Source: Hydrocarboniclastica marina (GTDB taxonomy: Bacteria > Pseudomonadota > Gammaproteobacteria > Pseudomonadales > Oleiphilaceae). Taken from it: a stretch of 64,000 nt of DNA. This document shows positions 55,521-64,000 of this stretch, piece after piece (within the stretch, counting starts at the first letter, position 1; the number at the start of each line of letters is the position of its first letter). Below the pieces are notes generated by a model. That model ran no database searches. It was not told the DNA's origin and saw only the letters and a list, made by a program, of their open reading frames with translations. The stretch spans positions 3,472,692-3,536,691 of the forward strand of contig NZ_CP031093.1 of the NCBI RefSeq assembly GCF_004851605.1, read 5' to 3'. Position numbers and translations under genes: made by a program.

Positions 55521-56197
55521 AAGCCATGATCCTCGCGGCCGGCAAAGGCGAGCGCATGCGACCGCTTACACTGACGACGCCCAAGCCTTTGCTTCAGGCA
55601 GGCGGAAAAACCCTCATCGACTATCATATAGATCGTTTGCGAAACGCCGGCTTTAACGAACTGGTTATCAACAGGGCCTGGCTCGGCGAGAAGCTCAAAG
55701 CCTACCTGGGCGATGGCCGCAGCCGGGGAGTAAGCATCGACTGGTCAGACGAGCCGCAGCCGCTCGAAACAGCCGGCGGTATTCGTCACGCCCTGCCGAA
55801 GCTGTCGAATAAGGATGGTTGGTTCCTGGTCGTCAACGGCGACGTCTGGTGCGACTTCCCTTTCGCCGAGGTGCCCCGACCACAGACAGGCGTTGCCCAC
55901 CTGATCCTGACCGGCAACCCCGATCACAACCCGAACGGTGATTTCCACCTGGAGGACAGCGGCAAGGTCGCCTCTACGGGCGGCAATATGCTGACATTCA
56001 GCGGTATCAGCCTGTTGCATCAGGACCTCTTCAGCGGCGCATTCGGTGATGAGGCCAAGCTGGCGCCCCTTCTGCGAAGGGCGGCGGACGCTGGGCTGGT
56101 ATGGGGCAGCAGGCATACCGGCGAATGGTTCGATATCGGCACACCACAACGGCTGGAGCAACTGGATAGATGGTTAAACAATGAGCGCAGTCCCTGA
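55517..56197 (+). CDS. murU: N-acetylmuramate-1-phosphate uridylyltransferase
   Basis: The 226-residue nucleotidyltransferase has MILAAGKGERMRPLT, ETAGGIRHALPKL and NGDVWCDFPF. It makes UDP-MurNAc from MurNAc-1-P, completing the AmgK-MurU bypass of peptidoglycan recycling. GTG 55517 overlaps the amgK stop by four bases; ATG 55526 is an alternative, but MKAMILAAG matches the family. Confidence 0.92.
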   Translation: MKAMILAAGKGERMRPLTLTTPKPLLQAGGKTLIDYHIDRLRNAGFNELVINRAWLGEKLKAYLGDGRSRGVSIDWSDEPQPLETAGGIRHALPKLSNKDGWFLVVNGDVWCDFPFAEVPRPQTGVAHLILTGNPDHNPNGDFHLEDSGKVASTGGNMLTFSGISLLHQDLFSGAFGDEAKLAPLLRRAADAGLVWGSRHTGEWFDIGTPQRLEQLDRWLNNERSP

Positions 56198-56933
56198 AAC
56201 ACGTCAGACTCGCGCCCGGGATGAGTTACTGCAGACGCTGGAAGCCTGCGGATTCAACGGACCGCAGTTTCTAGAGCGCACAGGCCTTGGCCGGCAGGCG
56301 CGCTCGCCGCTTTTCGCCCTCATGGGCTTCATCGCCAAAGCCGAAGGGCGTGTGACTGGCATGGATGTGCGCTACGCCGAGCGCACCATGAAAGTGTGGG
56401 GCATCGGTCCAAAGGCTGGTGCACGCAAGCGATTGATCGCAGATTTTACCAATGGCAAGAGCTGGCAGGGCGCACAGGCCGGGGCCATGCTCAAACTGCG
56501 CGGCAAACTGCAGCCGAGCCTGCCTTTGCGCATGCTCATGGTTCTGACGCCATTGTGTTACCAGGACCAAAGGCTCTCCCCGGCGCGCATCGATCGGTAC
56601 GAACAGGCCGGGCTTGCCCTCGGCCTGAGCGACGAAACGATCGATGTCGTCCTCAAGCGCTTCCGTACGAAAGCCTGGATAACACGAGCCGATGCGGGAC
56701 CTGCGCCTGTTTCAAACTTTGCCGCCGCGTGTAGGCTGTTGGGCGGAAAGTCCAGCGACTCGCTAATCACACTCAAAGGCCAGTACAGGCGCAAAATGCG
56801 CCAGTATCACCCGGACAAACGCCAGCACGAAAAGCATTCCGCTGCATCCGAAGCCGCAGCCCGCGACCGCTTGCTTGAACTTCAGAAAGCCTGGGACATC
56901 GTGCGCAAACAGCATCCCGACGCACTCAGCTAG
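56181..56933 (+). CDS. DjlA-like TerB/DnaJ-domain protein
   Basis: The 250-residue protein has a TerB-like helical domain (about 40-165) and a C-terminal J domain with the HPD motif (QYHPDK, about 213-218) that activates DnaK. Unlike E. coli DjlA it has no N-terminal TM helix. It overlaps murU by 17 bases, so it is cotranslated with the recycling pair, as in Pseudomonas. Its client is unknown. Confidence 0.82.
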   Translation: MSAVPETRQTRARDELLQTLEACGFNGPQFLERTGLGRQARSPLFALMGFIAKAEGRVTGMDVRYAERTMKVWGIGPKAGARKRLIADFTNGKSWQGAQAGAMLKLRGKLQPSLPLRMLMVLTPLCYQDQRLSPARIDRYEQAGLALGLSDETIDVVLKRFRTKAWITRADAGPAPVSNFAAACRLLGGKSSDSLITLKGQYRRKMRQYHPDKRQHEKHSAASEAAARDRLLELQKAWDIVRKQHPDALS

Positions 56934-57011
56934 CCTCATCCCCCCGACGACCTATCGAGCTGCCCTATCGCCCAGGGCTTCTGCCGAGGCGCGGGCACGG
57001 GTGGCCGGCGT

Positions 57012-58043
57012 TCACTTGAGCTGCCTTAGCGCCCAGTTGTGAATGCGATAGGCAAGCATGGCCCTGCTTGCGCTTTCAGACAACATGAACGCGTCCTGCC
57101 TATAGGCGGCCGAACCGTCGAGCTTCTGCATGGCCGTCCGACGTTCCGACTCTGCCGAACCGCTTTCGTTGCGGTGGATGATATCAAGCACCGGCCAGCT
57201 GGCCAGATCCGACAGGCCTCCTGGTAATGGCTCTTTATCTGTCACTGGATGTTGAAACCGAGGCTGAACCCAAACCATGGCCCGTTGTCCGGCTGGCGGA
57301 TAGGCGCCCAGACTTCCATCCGCCAACTGCTGAGCGAGCGGCGCCGCGCCGAGACCAATGCCAACCATGACAACCGCACCGGGCTGCTCTTGCGCGAGCA
57401 TCTCAAGGGTACTGGTGAGCCGGGTGGAAGCCTGACTCTCGAACTGCTGCAGCGCATCGCTTCCCGCCGCTGAGGCTGCCAGGTCAATGGTGACCGAGCC
57501 GGCTGTGCTTTCGTTCCGGTCCCTGGCGTTCCGGCCCTGGGCATTGCTTCCACCTGCCTCGGGTGCGCCGGCGTCAGCGGAGTCCGGATCCCCGGGCGAC
57601 CGCACGGCAGCGCCTCCAGCAGCGCCGATACCGGGCGACAACGAAGACCGGTCACTGTAGACGGGTAACGGCAACGGTGGCAGAGCGAAGCTGACAACCC
57701 TCCAGCCACGCGATGGCAGCATCTGGTGGAGCTGTCCCGCAAATCCCTGGGCAGCTGACTGCCCGGCATCCGCGACCACCAGAACCGTGCCGTGGGTTTC
57801 AGCCCGCTGCGCTGGCGTCTCCATGATAGCGAACCGGCTTTCCCCTTCACCCAGCCAGCGCACCTGCTCCGGTCGCTGCTGCACCAGATACTGTTCGCGC
57901 CTGTCATTGCCCGACATAGCGCGCTGTTCAACATCAGGCCCAGGCTCTGGCAAAGGTTGCTCTTCCGCAAATGAAAAGCAGGGCGACAGCAAGCAGAGCG
58001 CCACAGTTAATACGCGATAACGCGCACGCACAGAACCGATCAA
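57012..58043 (-). CDS. DUF3530 exported alpha/beta-hydrolase-like protein
   Basis: A signal peptide (about 1-26, VLTVALCLLSPCFSFA) precedes a 317-residue domain with strands VLVVADAGQSAAQGF and VVMVGIGLGAAP that resembles a degenerate alpha/beta hydrolase; the nucleophile position (G-I-G-L-G) lacks Ser. A low-complexity Gly/Ala/Asn/Asp insert (about 140-185) lies between. The start is TTG 58043, supported by GGAGG seven bases upstream. Convergent with the DjlA-like gene. Function unknown. Confidence 0.7.
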   Translation of the reverse strand: MIGSVRARYRVLTVALCLLSPCFSFAEEQPLPEPGPDVEQRAMSGNDRREQYLVQQRPEQVRWLGEGESRFAIMETPAQRAETHGTVLVVADAGQSAAQGFAGQLHQMLPSRGWRVVSFALPPLPLPVYSDRSSLSPGIGAAGGAAVRSPGDPDSADAGAPEAGGSNAQGRNARDRNESTAGSVTIDLAASAAGSDALQQFESQASTRLTSTLEMLAQEQPGAVVMVGIGLGAAPLAQQLADGSLGAYPPAGQRAMVWVQPRFQHPVTDKEPLPGGLSDLASWPVLDIIHRNESGSAESERRTAMQKLDGSAAYRQDAFMLSESASRAMLAYRIHNWALRQLK

Positions 58044-58171
58044 TTCAGCCTCCGGTTTGGATCTGAGATCCGATTGGTTAATATAGCCACGTCTGAGTTC
58101 AGTGTAGCCGCCGGGTAAGGGATCGGCGGGTTATCTGCGACCAGCTCCACTTCATCCGACGTGAGGCCCCC

Positions 58172-58846
58172 ATGTCTGACTTCCTGATTGCCCCTTCGAT
58201 CCTTTCAGCGGATTTCGCGCGTCTCGGCACCGAGGTCGACAATGTGCTGGAGGCTGGGGCTGACGTGGTTCACTTCGACGTTATGGACAACCATTATGTG
58301 CCCAACCTGACTATCGGCCCGGGCGTGTGCGCGGCTCTGCGCAAGTACGGGATCACTGCGCCGATCGATGTCCATTTGATGGTTCAGCCAGTGGATGACC
58401 TGATCCGCATGTTCATCGATGCAGGCGCCAGCTATATTACCTTTCACCCGGAAGCCTCGGGCCACATTGATCGCTCACTGCAGCTGATTCGCGACGGCGG
58501 CTGCAAGGCCGGGCTGGTGTTCAACCCGGCCACCGGCCTGCATTACATGGACCATGTCATGGACAAGCTCGACATGATTCTGCTGATGTCGGTCAACCCG
58601 GGATTCGGCGGCCAGTCGTTCATACCTGGCACCCTGGACAAGCTGCGCGAAGCGCGCAAGCGTATCAACGCAAGCGGCAAGGACATTCGCCTTGAGATCG
58701 ACGGCGGCGTCAAGGTCGAGAACATCCGCGAAATAGCAGCCGCTGGCGCAGACATGTTCGTCGCAGGATCGGCCATCTTCAATACGGAAGACTACGCCCG
58801 CACCATCCAGTCCATGCGCGAAGAACTTGCCAGAGCCACAACATGA
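58172..58846 (+). CDS. rpe: Ribulose-phosphate 3-epimerase
   Basis: The 224-residue TIM-barrel protein has [36 protein letters not shown], and [13 protein letters not shown]. It interconverts ribulose 5-phosphate and xylulose 5-phosphate. It overlaps gph by four bases (ATGA) and lies upstream of trpE, as in Pseudomonas. Confidence 0.97.
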   Translation: MSDFLIAPSILSADFARLGTEVDNVLEAGADVVHFDVMDNHYVPNLTIGPGVCAALRKYGITAPIDVHLMVQPVDDLIRMFIDAGASYITFHPEASGHIDRSLQLIRDGGCKAGLVFNPATGLHYMDHVMDKLDMILLMSVNPGFGGQSFIPGTLDKLREARKRINASGKDIRLEIDGGVKVENIREIAAAGADMFVAGSAIFNTEDYARTIQSMREELARATT

Positions 58847-59532
58847 AGCTGACAGCCCTGTGTGATGGGAGGTACCCCAGCCACGTTCTTTTCGACCTGG
58901 ACGGTACCCTGGTGGACAGCGCCACGGATCTTGCGGCGGTGGTCGATCAGATGCTGACCAACCTGGGGTACGAGGCCGCCGGAGAACCGAAAGTGCGAGC
59001 GTGGGTCGGCAACGGCACCGAGAAGCTTATCCGGCGCGCTCTGGCCGGAAGTCTTGATGAGTCGGCGGCAGATCGGCTGCCAGCAGATAAATATAACCAG
59101 GCGTTTGAAATCTTCATGGCGCTCTATGCCGAACAGAATGGGCAGCACAGTGAAGTTTTCCCCGGCGTGCTCGAGCTGGTCGAGAAACTCGCTGCCGAAG
59201 GTACCCGTATGGCCGTGGTAACCAACAAACTGACCCGCTTTACCGACCAGTTGCTGGCGCGCTCCGGCCTGGCGCGTTGGTTTGACGTGCGAGTCTGCGG
59301 CGATACCCTGCCCGTCATGAAGCCCGACCCCCGGACGATACAGCTCGCGCTCGAGCGACTGGGCGGACCGGTTACCCAGGCTCTGATGGTCGGTGACTCC
59401 GAAACTGACATCAATGTCGCCGCCGCAGCGGGTATAAAATGCATTGCCGTCAGTTACGGTTATAACCACGGTATGCCGATCCGCGAACAGGGTGCCGACC
59501 TCGTGGTTGATTCATTGGCCGAGCTTTTGTAA
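58843..59532 (+). CDS. gph: Phosphoglycolate phosphatase
   Basis: The 229-residue HAD phosphatase has the motif [12 protein letters not shown], motif II VVTNK and motif [12 protein letters not shown]. It removes 2-phosphoglycolate from DNA repair and carbon metabolism. It starts within the rpe stop and is followed by the trpE leader region. Confidence 0.93.
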   Translation: MKLTALCDGRYPSHVLFDLDGTLVDSATDLAAVVDQMLTNLGYEAAGEPKVRAWVGNGTEKLIRRALAGSLDESAADRLPADKYNQAFEIFMALYAEQNGQHSEVFPGVLELVEKLAAEGTRMAVVTNKLTRFTDQLLARSGLARWFDVRVCGDTLPVMKPDPRTIQLALERLGGPVTQALMVGDSETDINVAAAAGIKCIAVSYGYNHGMPIREQGADLVVDSLAELL

Positions 59533-59551
59533 TCTTGCTTCCTGAAAGTCC

Positions 59552-59569
59552 GCCTGATGCCCGTCAGGC
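59552..59569 (+). other. Hairpin after gph
   Basis: GCCTGA-TGCCCG-TCAGGC, 20 bases after the gph stop, with no T-tract. It may protect the gph mRNA end or be a weak pause. Confidence 0.35.
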
Positions 59570-59591
59570 TCACCTCTACCGGAGTTCTCTC

Positions 59592-59669
59592 TTGAGCACA
59601 CTGGCAAAACCGGCAAACCGGATCGACCTGGCGCTCCGGACCCTCTCAGGGTGGCGATGGCGCCGCTAA
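59592..59669 (+). CDS. trpL: trpE leader peptide (TTG start, W-R-W-R-R end)
   Basis: A 25-codon ORF starts at TTG, has GGAG eight bases upstream and ends with codons for Trp-Arg-Trp-Arg-Arg-stop, 187 bases before trpE. Trp-rich leader peptides control trpE by attenuation in enterobacteria and, as I recall, pseudomonads. The Trp codons (59652-59654, 59658-59660) lie within the hairpin described next. Confidence 0.75.
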   Translation: MSTLAKPANRIDLALRTLSGWRWRR

Positions 59670-59679
59670 CCCGCTTTTT
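59640..59679 (+). terminator. trpE attenuator: alternative hairpins and T5 run
   Basis: GGGT-GGCG (59649-59656) pairs with CGCC...ACCC (59661-59672), loop ATGG, followed by GC-TTTTT. A competing hairpin ACCCT-CTC-AGGGT (59640-59652) shares the GGGT arm, so the two exclude each other. The Trp codons of the leader lie in the terminator stem. Confidence 0.55.
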
Positions 59680-59856
59680 CTGGCCTTTTTCCTGGCCTGA
59701 GTAAGCGTGCGGGGATGCCGCCGGCGTGGCTCGACTGCAGCATTCAGCGCTGCACAGTATTTACCGCTTACCCGGTAAGCATCGAGATCCGGCTCTGCAC
59801 AAGCAGCCTCTGTACCCCCGCGCTTTTGTTGCCTTTTGCCTTTGCAGGACTCGACC

Positions 59857-61341
59857 ATGACTCCGGAACAGTTTTCTGAGCTGGCCCAACAGGGCTATAA
59901 CCGCATACCTGTTTACCGGGAAGTGTCCGCCGATCTGGACACCCCCCTCAGCACCTATCTCAAACTGGCCAACGGCCCCTACTCCTACCTGCTCGAATCG
60001 GTCCAGGGCGGGGAAAAATGGGGGCGTTATTCGATCATTGGACTGCCCTGCCGCCAGCGCCTGAGCATCAGCAACAAACAGGTACGCGTGTTTGACGGGC
60101 AAGACCTGATCGAAGAAGACCAGGTGGAAGACCCGCTGACCTTCGTAGAAGCCTTCCAGGCTCGCTTCCGGGCGCCCGATCTGGACGAACTGCCCCGATT
60201 CAACGGCGGCCTGGTGGGTTACTTCGGCTATGACACGGTCCGCTATATTGAGCCCAGGCTCGCCTCATCCGTGCCCCCCGATGAACTGGGCACACCGGAT
60301 ATCCTGCTGATGGTATCGGACGAGGTGCTGGTTTTTGACAACCTGCGAAGCAAACTCTTACTGGTGGTTCACGCTGATCCGTCAGAGGCGGAGGCCTTCG
60401 AGCGTGCGCAACACCGTATTACCGAGCTTGAGAAACAGTTGCGCCAGCGTCAGGCAGTCGGACCTGTCACGCCGGCGGAACTGCGCAACGCCACCATACG
60501 CGAGTCCGATTTCGTGCCGGGCTTCAGCCAGCAGCAGTTCCAGGCCGCGGTGGGTCGCATCAAGGAATACGTGCTCGACGGCGACGTCATGCAGACGGTC
60601 ATCTCCCAGCGCATGTCCATTCCCTTCGCTGCGCCGCCGCTGAATCTTTACCGGGCGCTGCGCTGCCTCAACCCATCGCCCTACATGTATTACCTGGATC
60701 TGGACGATTTCCACATAGTTGGCTCCTCACCGGAAATACTGACGCGGGTGGAGGATGGCCAGGTCACCGTGCGGCCGATCGCCGGAACCCGCAAGCGTGG
60801 CGGCAGCGAGGCACGTGATCGGGAACTGGAGCAGGAACTGCTCGCGGACCCGAAGGAAATCGCCGAGCATCTGATGCTGATCGATTTAGGACGTAACGAT
60901 GTGGGCCGCGTTGCCAGGACGGGCACCGTGAAACTGACCGAGAAAATGGTAGTGGAGCGCTACTCCCATGTGATGCATCTGGTGTCCAACGTCACCGGGG
61001 AGTTGCAGCCCGGGCTCTCCTGCATCGACGTACTCCGCGCGACTCACCCGGCCGGAACCCTGAGCGGCGCGCCCAAAATCCGGGCCATGGAAATCATCGA
61101 CGAACTGGAACCGGTCAAACGCGGCGTATATGGCGGTGCGGTGGGCTACCTGTCCTACACCGGCAACATGGATACCGCCATCGCAATCCGGACCGCTGTG
61201 ATCAAGGATCAGGTTCTGCACATCCAAGCAGGGGCCGGTATAGTTGCCGATTCGGTTCCCGAGATGGAATGGAAAGAGACCATGAACAAGGGCCGCGCTA
61301 CATTCCGCGCCGTCGCCATGGCGCTGGAGGCTTTCAATTAG
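59857..61341 (+). CDS. trpE: Anthranilate synthase component I
   Basis: The 494-residue protein has the Trp feedback motif ([11 protein letters not shown], near residue 49-59) and the chorismate-binding core: [50 protein letters not shown] and GAVGYL. It makes anthranilate from chorismate with TrpG. ATG 59857 has CAGGA upstream. It follows a 25-codon leader peptide and is 59 bases before trpG. Confidence 0.97.
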   Translation: MTPEQFSELAQQGYNRIPVYREVSADLDTPLSTYLKLANGPYSYLLESVQGGEKWGRYSIIGLPCRQRLSISNKQVRVFDGQDLIEEDQVEDPLTFVEAFQARFRAPDLDELPRFNGGLVGYFGYDTVRYIEPRLASSVPPDELGTPDILLMVSDEVLVFDNLRSKLLLVVHADPSEAEAFERAQHRITELEKQLRQRQAVGPVTPAELRNATIRESDFVPGFSQQQFQAAVGRIKEYVLDGDVMQTVISQRMSIPFAAPPLNLYRALRCLNPSPYMYYLDLDDFHIVGSSPEILTRVEDGQVTVRPIAGTRKRGGSEARDRELEQELLADPKEIAEHLMLIDLGRNDVGRVARTGTVKLTEKMVVERYSHVMHLVSNVTGELQPGLSCIDVLRATHPAGTLSGAPKIRAMEIIDELEPVKRGVYGGAVGYLSYTGNMDTAIAIRTAVIKDQVLHIQAGAGIVADSVPEMEWKETMNKGRATFRAVAMALEAFN

Positions 61342-61342
61342 C

Positions 61343-61380
61343 GGCGGTGTTTGTATAGCTCGTTACCACACGCCACCGCC
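61343..61380 (+). other. Hairpin between trpE and trpG
   Basis: GGCGGTG (61343-61349) and CACCGCC (61374-61380) can pair across a 24-base loop, followed by TTTGATTTG. It starts two bases after the trpE stop. The long loop makes it a weak terminator or a processing site. Confidence 0.4.
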
Positions 61381-61400
61381 TTTGATTTGAGGATAGCGCC

Positions 61401-61985
61401 ATGCTCTTGATGATCGATAATTTTGACAGCTTTACCTACAACGTCGTGCAGTACCTGGCCGAGCTGGGCGCAGACGTGCGGGTTTACCGCAACAACGAGA
61501 TAACGCTGGAGCAGATCGAACAGCTCGCCCCTGAGCACCTGGTGATCTCGCCGGGGCCTTGCACCCCCAACGACGCGGGAATATCCCTTGCGGCGATCGA
61601 GTATTTTGCCGGCAAGCTGCCGATCCTGGGCATCTGCCTGGGCCACCAGGCCATCGGCCAGGTCTTCGGCGGTAAGGTCATCCGGGCCGGAAAAGTCATG
61701 CACGGCAAGACGTCACCGGTTTACCATACCGATCAGGGTGTGTTCCGGAATCTGGCCAATCCCTTCGAAGCCACCCGCTACCACTCACTGGTGGTGGAGC
61801 AGAGCAGTCTACCCGAATGTCTTGAGGTCACCGCATGGACCAACAGGGAAGACGGCACCCTCGAAGAGATCATGGGGCTGCGTCACAAGACGCTGCCAAT
61901 CGAAGGGGTACAGTTCCACCCGGAGTCGATCCTGACCCAGCATGGGCACGACTTGCTGAAGAACTTTCTGGAAATGAAAGCCTGA
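61401..61985 (+). CDS. trpG: Anthranilate synthase component II (glutamine amidotransferase)
   Basis: The 194-residue class I amidotransferase has [30 protein letters not shown], catalytic Cys in [11 protein letters not shown], and the His/Glu in GVQFHPESI. It supplies ammonia to TrpE and probably also to PabB. It leads trpG-trpD-trpC. Confidence 0.97.
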   Translation: MLLMIDNFDSFTYNVVQYLAELGADVRVYRNNEITLEQIEQLAPEHLVISPGPCTPNDAGISLAAIEYFAGKLPILGICLGHQAIGQVFGGKVIRAGKVMHGKTSPVYHTDQGVFRNLANPFEATRYHSLVVEQSSLPECLEVTAWTNREDGTLEEIMGLRHKTLPIEGVQFHPESILTQHGHDLLKNFLEMKA

Positions 61986-61993
61986 TTTCTGCG

Positions 61994-62025
61994 GCGGGAC
62001 CCGGTGGGCAGTGCCCACCCTACTG
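61994..62025. repeat. REP-like palindrome between trpG and trpD
   Basis: GGTGGGCA-G-TGCCCACC within GGGACCCGGTGGGCAGTGCC-type sequence and CCTAC to the right. Closely similar GTAGGGTGGGC palindromes are common dispersed intergenic (REP-type) repeats in proteobacteria. It is a single copy here, inside the trpG-trpD gap. Confidence 0.55.
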
Positions 62026-62088
62026 AACGCGCCCAAATACACGAACCGGCCGTCTTGGCCTGACACCCAACCCAAGGGGAAGCAGCGC

Positions 62089-63120
62089 ATGGATATCCAA
62101 ACCGCCCTCAGTCGCGTGGTTGACCAACTGGACCTTTCCACTGACGAGATGAAAAGCGTCATGGGCCAGATCATGCGCGGCCAAGCGACGGAAGCGCAGA
62201 TTGGGGCTTTTCTGATGGGCTTGCGAATGAAGAGCGAGACCATCGACGAAATCGTCGGTGCGGTTCAGGTCATGCGCGAGCTGGCCACCCCCGTACATGT
62301 CGAGACCGCCAACCTGGTGGATATCTGCGGCACCGGCGGTGACGGCTCCAACCTGTTCAATGTCTCCACCGCGGCTGCTTTTGTGATCGCCGCTGCCGGG
62401 GGCCACGTCGCCAAGCACGGCAATCGGGCGGTGTCATCCAAGAGCGGCAGCTCCGACCTGCTCGACCGGGCTGGCATACGGCTGGACCTGACCCCGGAAA
62501 ACGTCGCCCACTGCATCGAGGACATCGGCGTCGGTTTCATGTTCGCGCCCGCCCACCACACAGCAATGAAATACACCGTGGGGCCACGCAAGGAACTGGG
62601 CATGCGCACCCTGTTCAACATACTCGGTCCCATGACCAACCCGGCGGGTGTAAGACACCAGCTGATCGGGGTGTTCAGCAAAAAGCTGTGCCGCCCCATG
62701 GCCGAGGTGCTCCGGCGCCTGGGCAGCGAGCATATACTGGTGGTCCATTCTGCCGACGGACTGGACGAGATCAGTCTGGCGAGCCGTACCCATGTTGCGG
62801 AGCTAAAGAACGGCGAAATAAACGAGTACGACATCCTGCCAGAGGACTTCGGTATCCAGAGCCAGAGCTTGGTGGGACTCTCCGTTGAGAGCGCCGAAGA
62901 GTCTCTCGCCCTTGTCAGAGCGGCGCTTGGGCGCAACCACGAAGCCCTGGCAGAGAAAGCGCGTGACCTGGTCATTCTCAACGCCGGTGCAGCCATCTAC
63001 GCCGCTGACCTTGCGTCGTCGTTGCGCGAAGGCGTCGAACGCGCCGGAGATGCCATCGGCAGTGGCCTGGCCCTCGCCAAGTTGCAGGAACTCTCCGATT
63101 TTACCCGTTGTTTCGAGTAG
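62089..63120 (+). CDS. trpD: Anthranilate phosphoribosyltransferase
   Basis: The 343-residue protein has the helical N-domain [11 protein letters not shown]..., the PRPP-binding [34 protein letters not shown], and [28 protein letters not shown]. It makes phosphoribosyl-anthranilate. ATG 62089 has AAGGGG upstream; the longer open frame reads through the REP palindrome and is rejected. trpC follows after 45 bases. Confidence 0.97.
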   Translation: MDIQTALSRVVDQLDLSTDEMKSVMGQIMRGQATEAQIGAFLMGLRMKSETIDEIVGAVQVMRELATPVHVETANLVDICGTGGDGSNLFNVSTAAAFVIAAAGGHVAKHGNRAVSSKSGSSDLLDRAGIRLDLTPENVAHCIEDIGVGFMFAPAHHTAMKYTVGPRKELGMRTLFNILGPMTNPAGVRHQLIGVFSKKLCRPMAEVLRRLGSEHILVVHSADGLDEISLASRTHVAELKNGEINEYDILPEDFGIQSQSLVGLSVESAEESLALVRAALGRNHEALAEKARDLVILNAGAAIYAADLASSLREGVERAGDAIGSGLALAKLQELSDFTRCFE

Positions 63121-63165
63121 CCACCCGCCGGTTCGAACAGCGCCTGAACGGCCAAAGGGAAACGC

Positions 63166-63972
63166 ATGAGCAACAATAATCAGACGCCCACCATTTTGCG
63201 CCGTATCGTCGAGCGCAAGTGGGAAGAGATCGACGAGCGGCAGGCCCGGCTCAGCGAAAGCGACCTGCGCGCCCGCGCCGCTGAGCAGCCCCGGCCGAGG
63301 GATTTCGTCCATGCGCTGGCCGAGCGCATGGATCGGCGTTGCCCCGCCGTTATTGCTGAAATCAAAAAAGCCTCGCCCAGCAAAGGCGTGCTGCGTGACC
63401 CGTTTTCGCCAGCCAACATAGCGGCGGACTATGCTGACGGCGGTGCTGCCTGCCTCTCGGTGCTGACTGACCGCGACTTTTTTCAGGGCAGTGAAGACTA
63501 CCTGCAGGAAGCGCGCGCCGCGTGCAATCTGCCCGTGCTGCGAAAAGACTTTATGGTGGCGCCTTACCAGATCGTCGAGAGCCGGGCGATAGGCGCGGAC
63601 GCCATTCTGCTGATTGCGGCCTGCTTGAGCCAGGACCAGCTTCAGGAGCTCGAGGGCGTGGCCCTGGAATTGGGCATGGCGGTACTGGTCGAGGTACATA
63701 ACGCCCCAGAGCTGGAAGCGGCCCTGACCTTGCGCACACCGTTGATTGGCATCAACAACCGTGACCTCCATACGTTCGATGTTTCATTGGAGACCACGTT
63801 CGAGCTCCGCGCAGGCATCTCTTCAGATCGACGGATCATCACCGAGAGTGGCATCGGCACGCGCCAGGACGTGGAGCGCATGCTCGATGACGGCGTTTAT
63901 GGATTCCTGGTCGGTGAAACGTTCATGCGCGCGCCTGAGCCGGGAAAAGCGCTGCGAGAACTGTTCTTTTGA
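63166..63972 (+). CDS. trpC: Indole-3-glycerol-phosphate synthase
   Basis: The 268-residue TIM-barrel enzyme has [32 protein letters not shown] (catalytic Lys), [30 protein letters not shown] and ITESGI. It is a stand-alone TrpC, not fused to TrpF, as usual in pseudomonads. It closes the trpEGDC run; no more genes start before the window end. Confidence 0.97.
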   Translation: MSNNNQTPTILRRIVERKWEEIDERQARLSESDLRARAAEQPRPRDFVHALAERMDRRCPAVIAEIKKASPSKGVLRDPFSPANIAADYADGGAACLSVLTDRDFFQGSEDYLQEARAACNLPVLRKDFMVAPYQIVESRAIGADAILLIAACLSQDQLQELEGVALELGMAVLVEVHNAPELEAALTLRTPLIGINNRDLHTFDVSLETTFELRAGISSDRRIITESGIGTRQDVERMLDDGVYGFLVGETFMRAPEPGKALRELFF

Positions 63973-64000
63973 GCTACGCCCCTCCATTGGATGATGTAAT

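Noticed and set aside
61809-62243. ORF containing VGTAHRVP-type peptide (minus strand)
   Set aside because: This peptide is the well-known spurious translation of the REP palindrome at 61994-62025, not a gene.
1-64000. CRISPR arrays, tRNA/rRNA genes, prophage or complete insertion sequences
   Set aside because: I scanned the gaps by eye and found no regular repeat-spacer array, no tRNA cloverleaf and no transposase; tRNAscan-SE and an IS search would confirm.

Overview
The window is a contiguous piece of chromosome from a GC-rich (by eye about 60%) gammaproteobacterium of the Pseudomonas/Marinobacter type. Three blocks have the gene order I know from Pseudomonas: accB-accC-prmA-(zinc-ribbon DUF3426)-dusB-fis-purH-purD; rsmA-pdxA-surA-lptD facing amgK-murU; and rpe-gph-trpE. 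Unlike Pseudomonas, trpE lies directly before trpG-trpD-trpC. A lipase-chaperone tail at the left edge, acyl-CoA metabolism and several c-di-GMP proteins fit a free-living, probably marine or environmental heterotroph. This placement is inference from gene order and protein look, not from a database search. I see no rRNA, tRNA, CRISPR array, prophage or complete insertion sequence.

Layout. 0-5 kb: lipase chaperone end, cold-shock protein, PRC-barrel lipoprotein, OB-fold-like exported protein, PPK2 kinase, EamA exporter, DUF4124 protein. 5-9 kb (minus strand): acetoacetate-decarboxylase-like protein overlapping an HpnE-like FAD oxidoreductase, then DUF2795 and DUF4382 proteins. 9-15 kb: O-acetylhomoserine sulfhydrylase, a 7TM diguanylate cyclase, an acyl-CoA dehydrogenase, a 20-bp tandem repeat, inorganic pyrophosphatase. 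15-20 kb: DUF2333 protein, a LapD-like c-di-GMP receptor and a two-receiver diguanylate cyclase. 20.6-30 kb: housekeeping run from aroQ to purD. 30-36 kb: MFS transporter, GlxA-type regulator, ilvD, DUF938 methyltransferase, and a radical SAM gene behind a near-perfect LexA box. 36-43 kb: a cyclopropane-fatty-acid-synthase/FAD-reductase pair, dps, a DUF2061 protein, a lipoamide-dehydrogenase-type enzyme and DAHP synthase. 43-47 kb: secretin-domain protein, inositol-monophosphatase, periplasmic binding protein, thiG, thiS. 47-54 kb (minus): DUF423, apaH, rsmA, pdxA, surA, lptD. 54-64 kb (plus): amgK, murU, a DnaJ-domain protein, rpe, gph, trpE, trpG, trpD, trpC; a DUF3530 gene lies opposite.

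The most interesting non-coding signals are two aromatic leader systems. The DAHP synthase gene (minus strand, 42910) follows a 29-codon leader peptide with seven aromatic residues in ten codons, then two hairpins, the second a strong intrinsic terminator: a textbook layout for transcription attenuation of the first shikimate enzyme. trpE follows a 25-codon leader ending W-R-W-R-R, whose Trp codons lie inside a terminator-like hairpin. Thus entry into the shikimate pathway and the Trp branch both appear to be read out through leader translation. Other notable signals are the LexA box at 34967-34982, an 18-bp inverted repeat before the acyl-CoA dehydrogenase, and a perfect 15-bp hairpin after metY.
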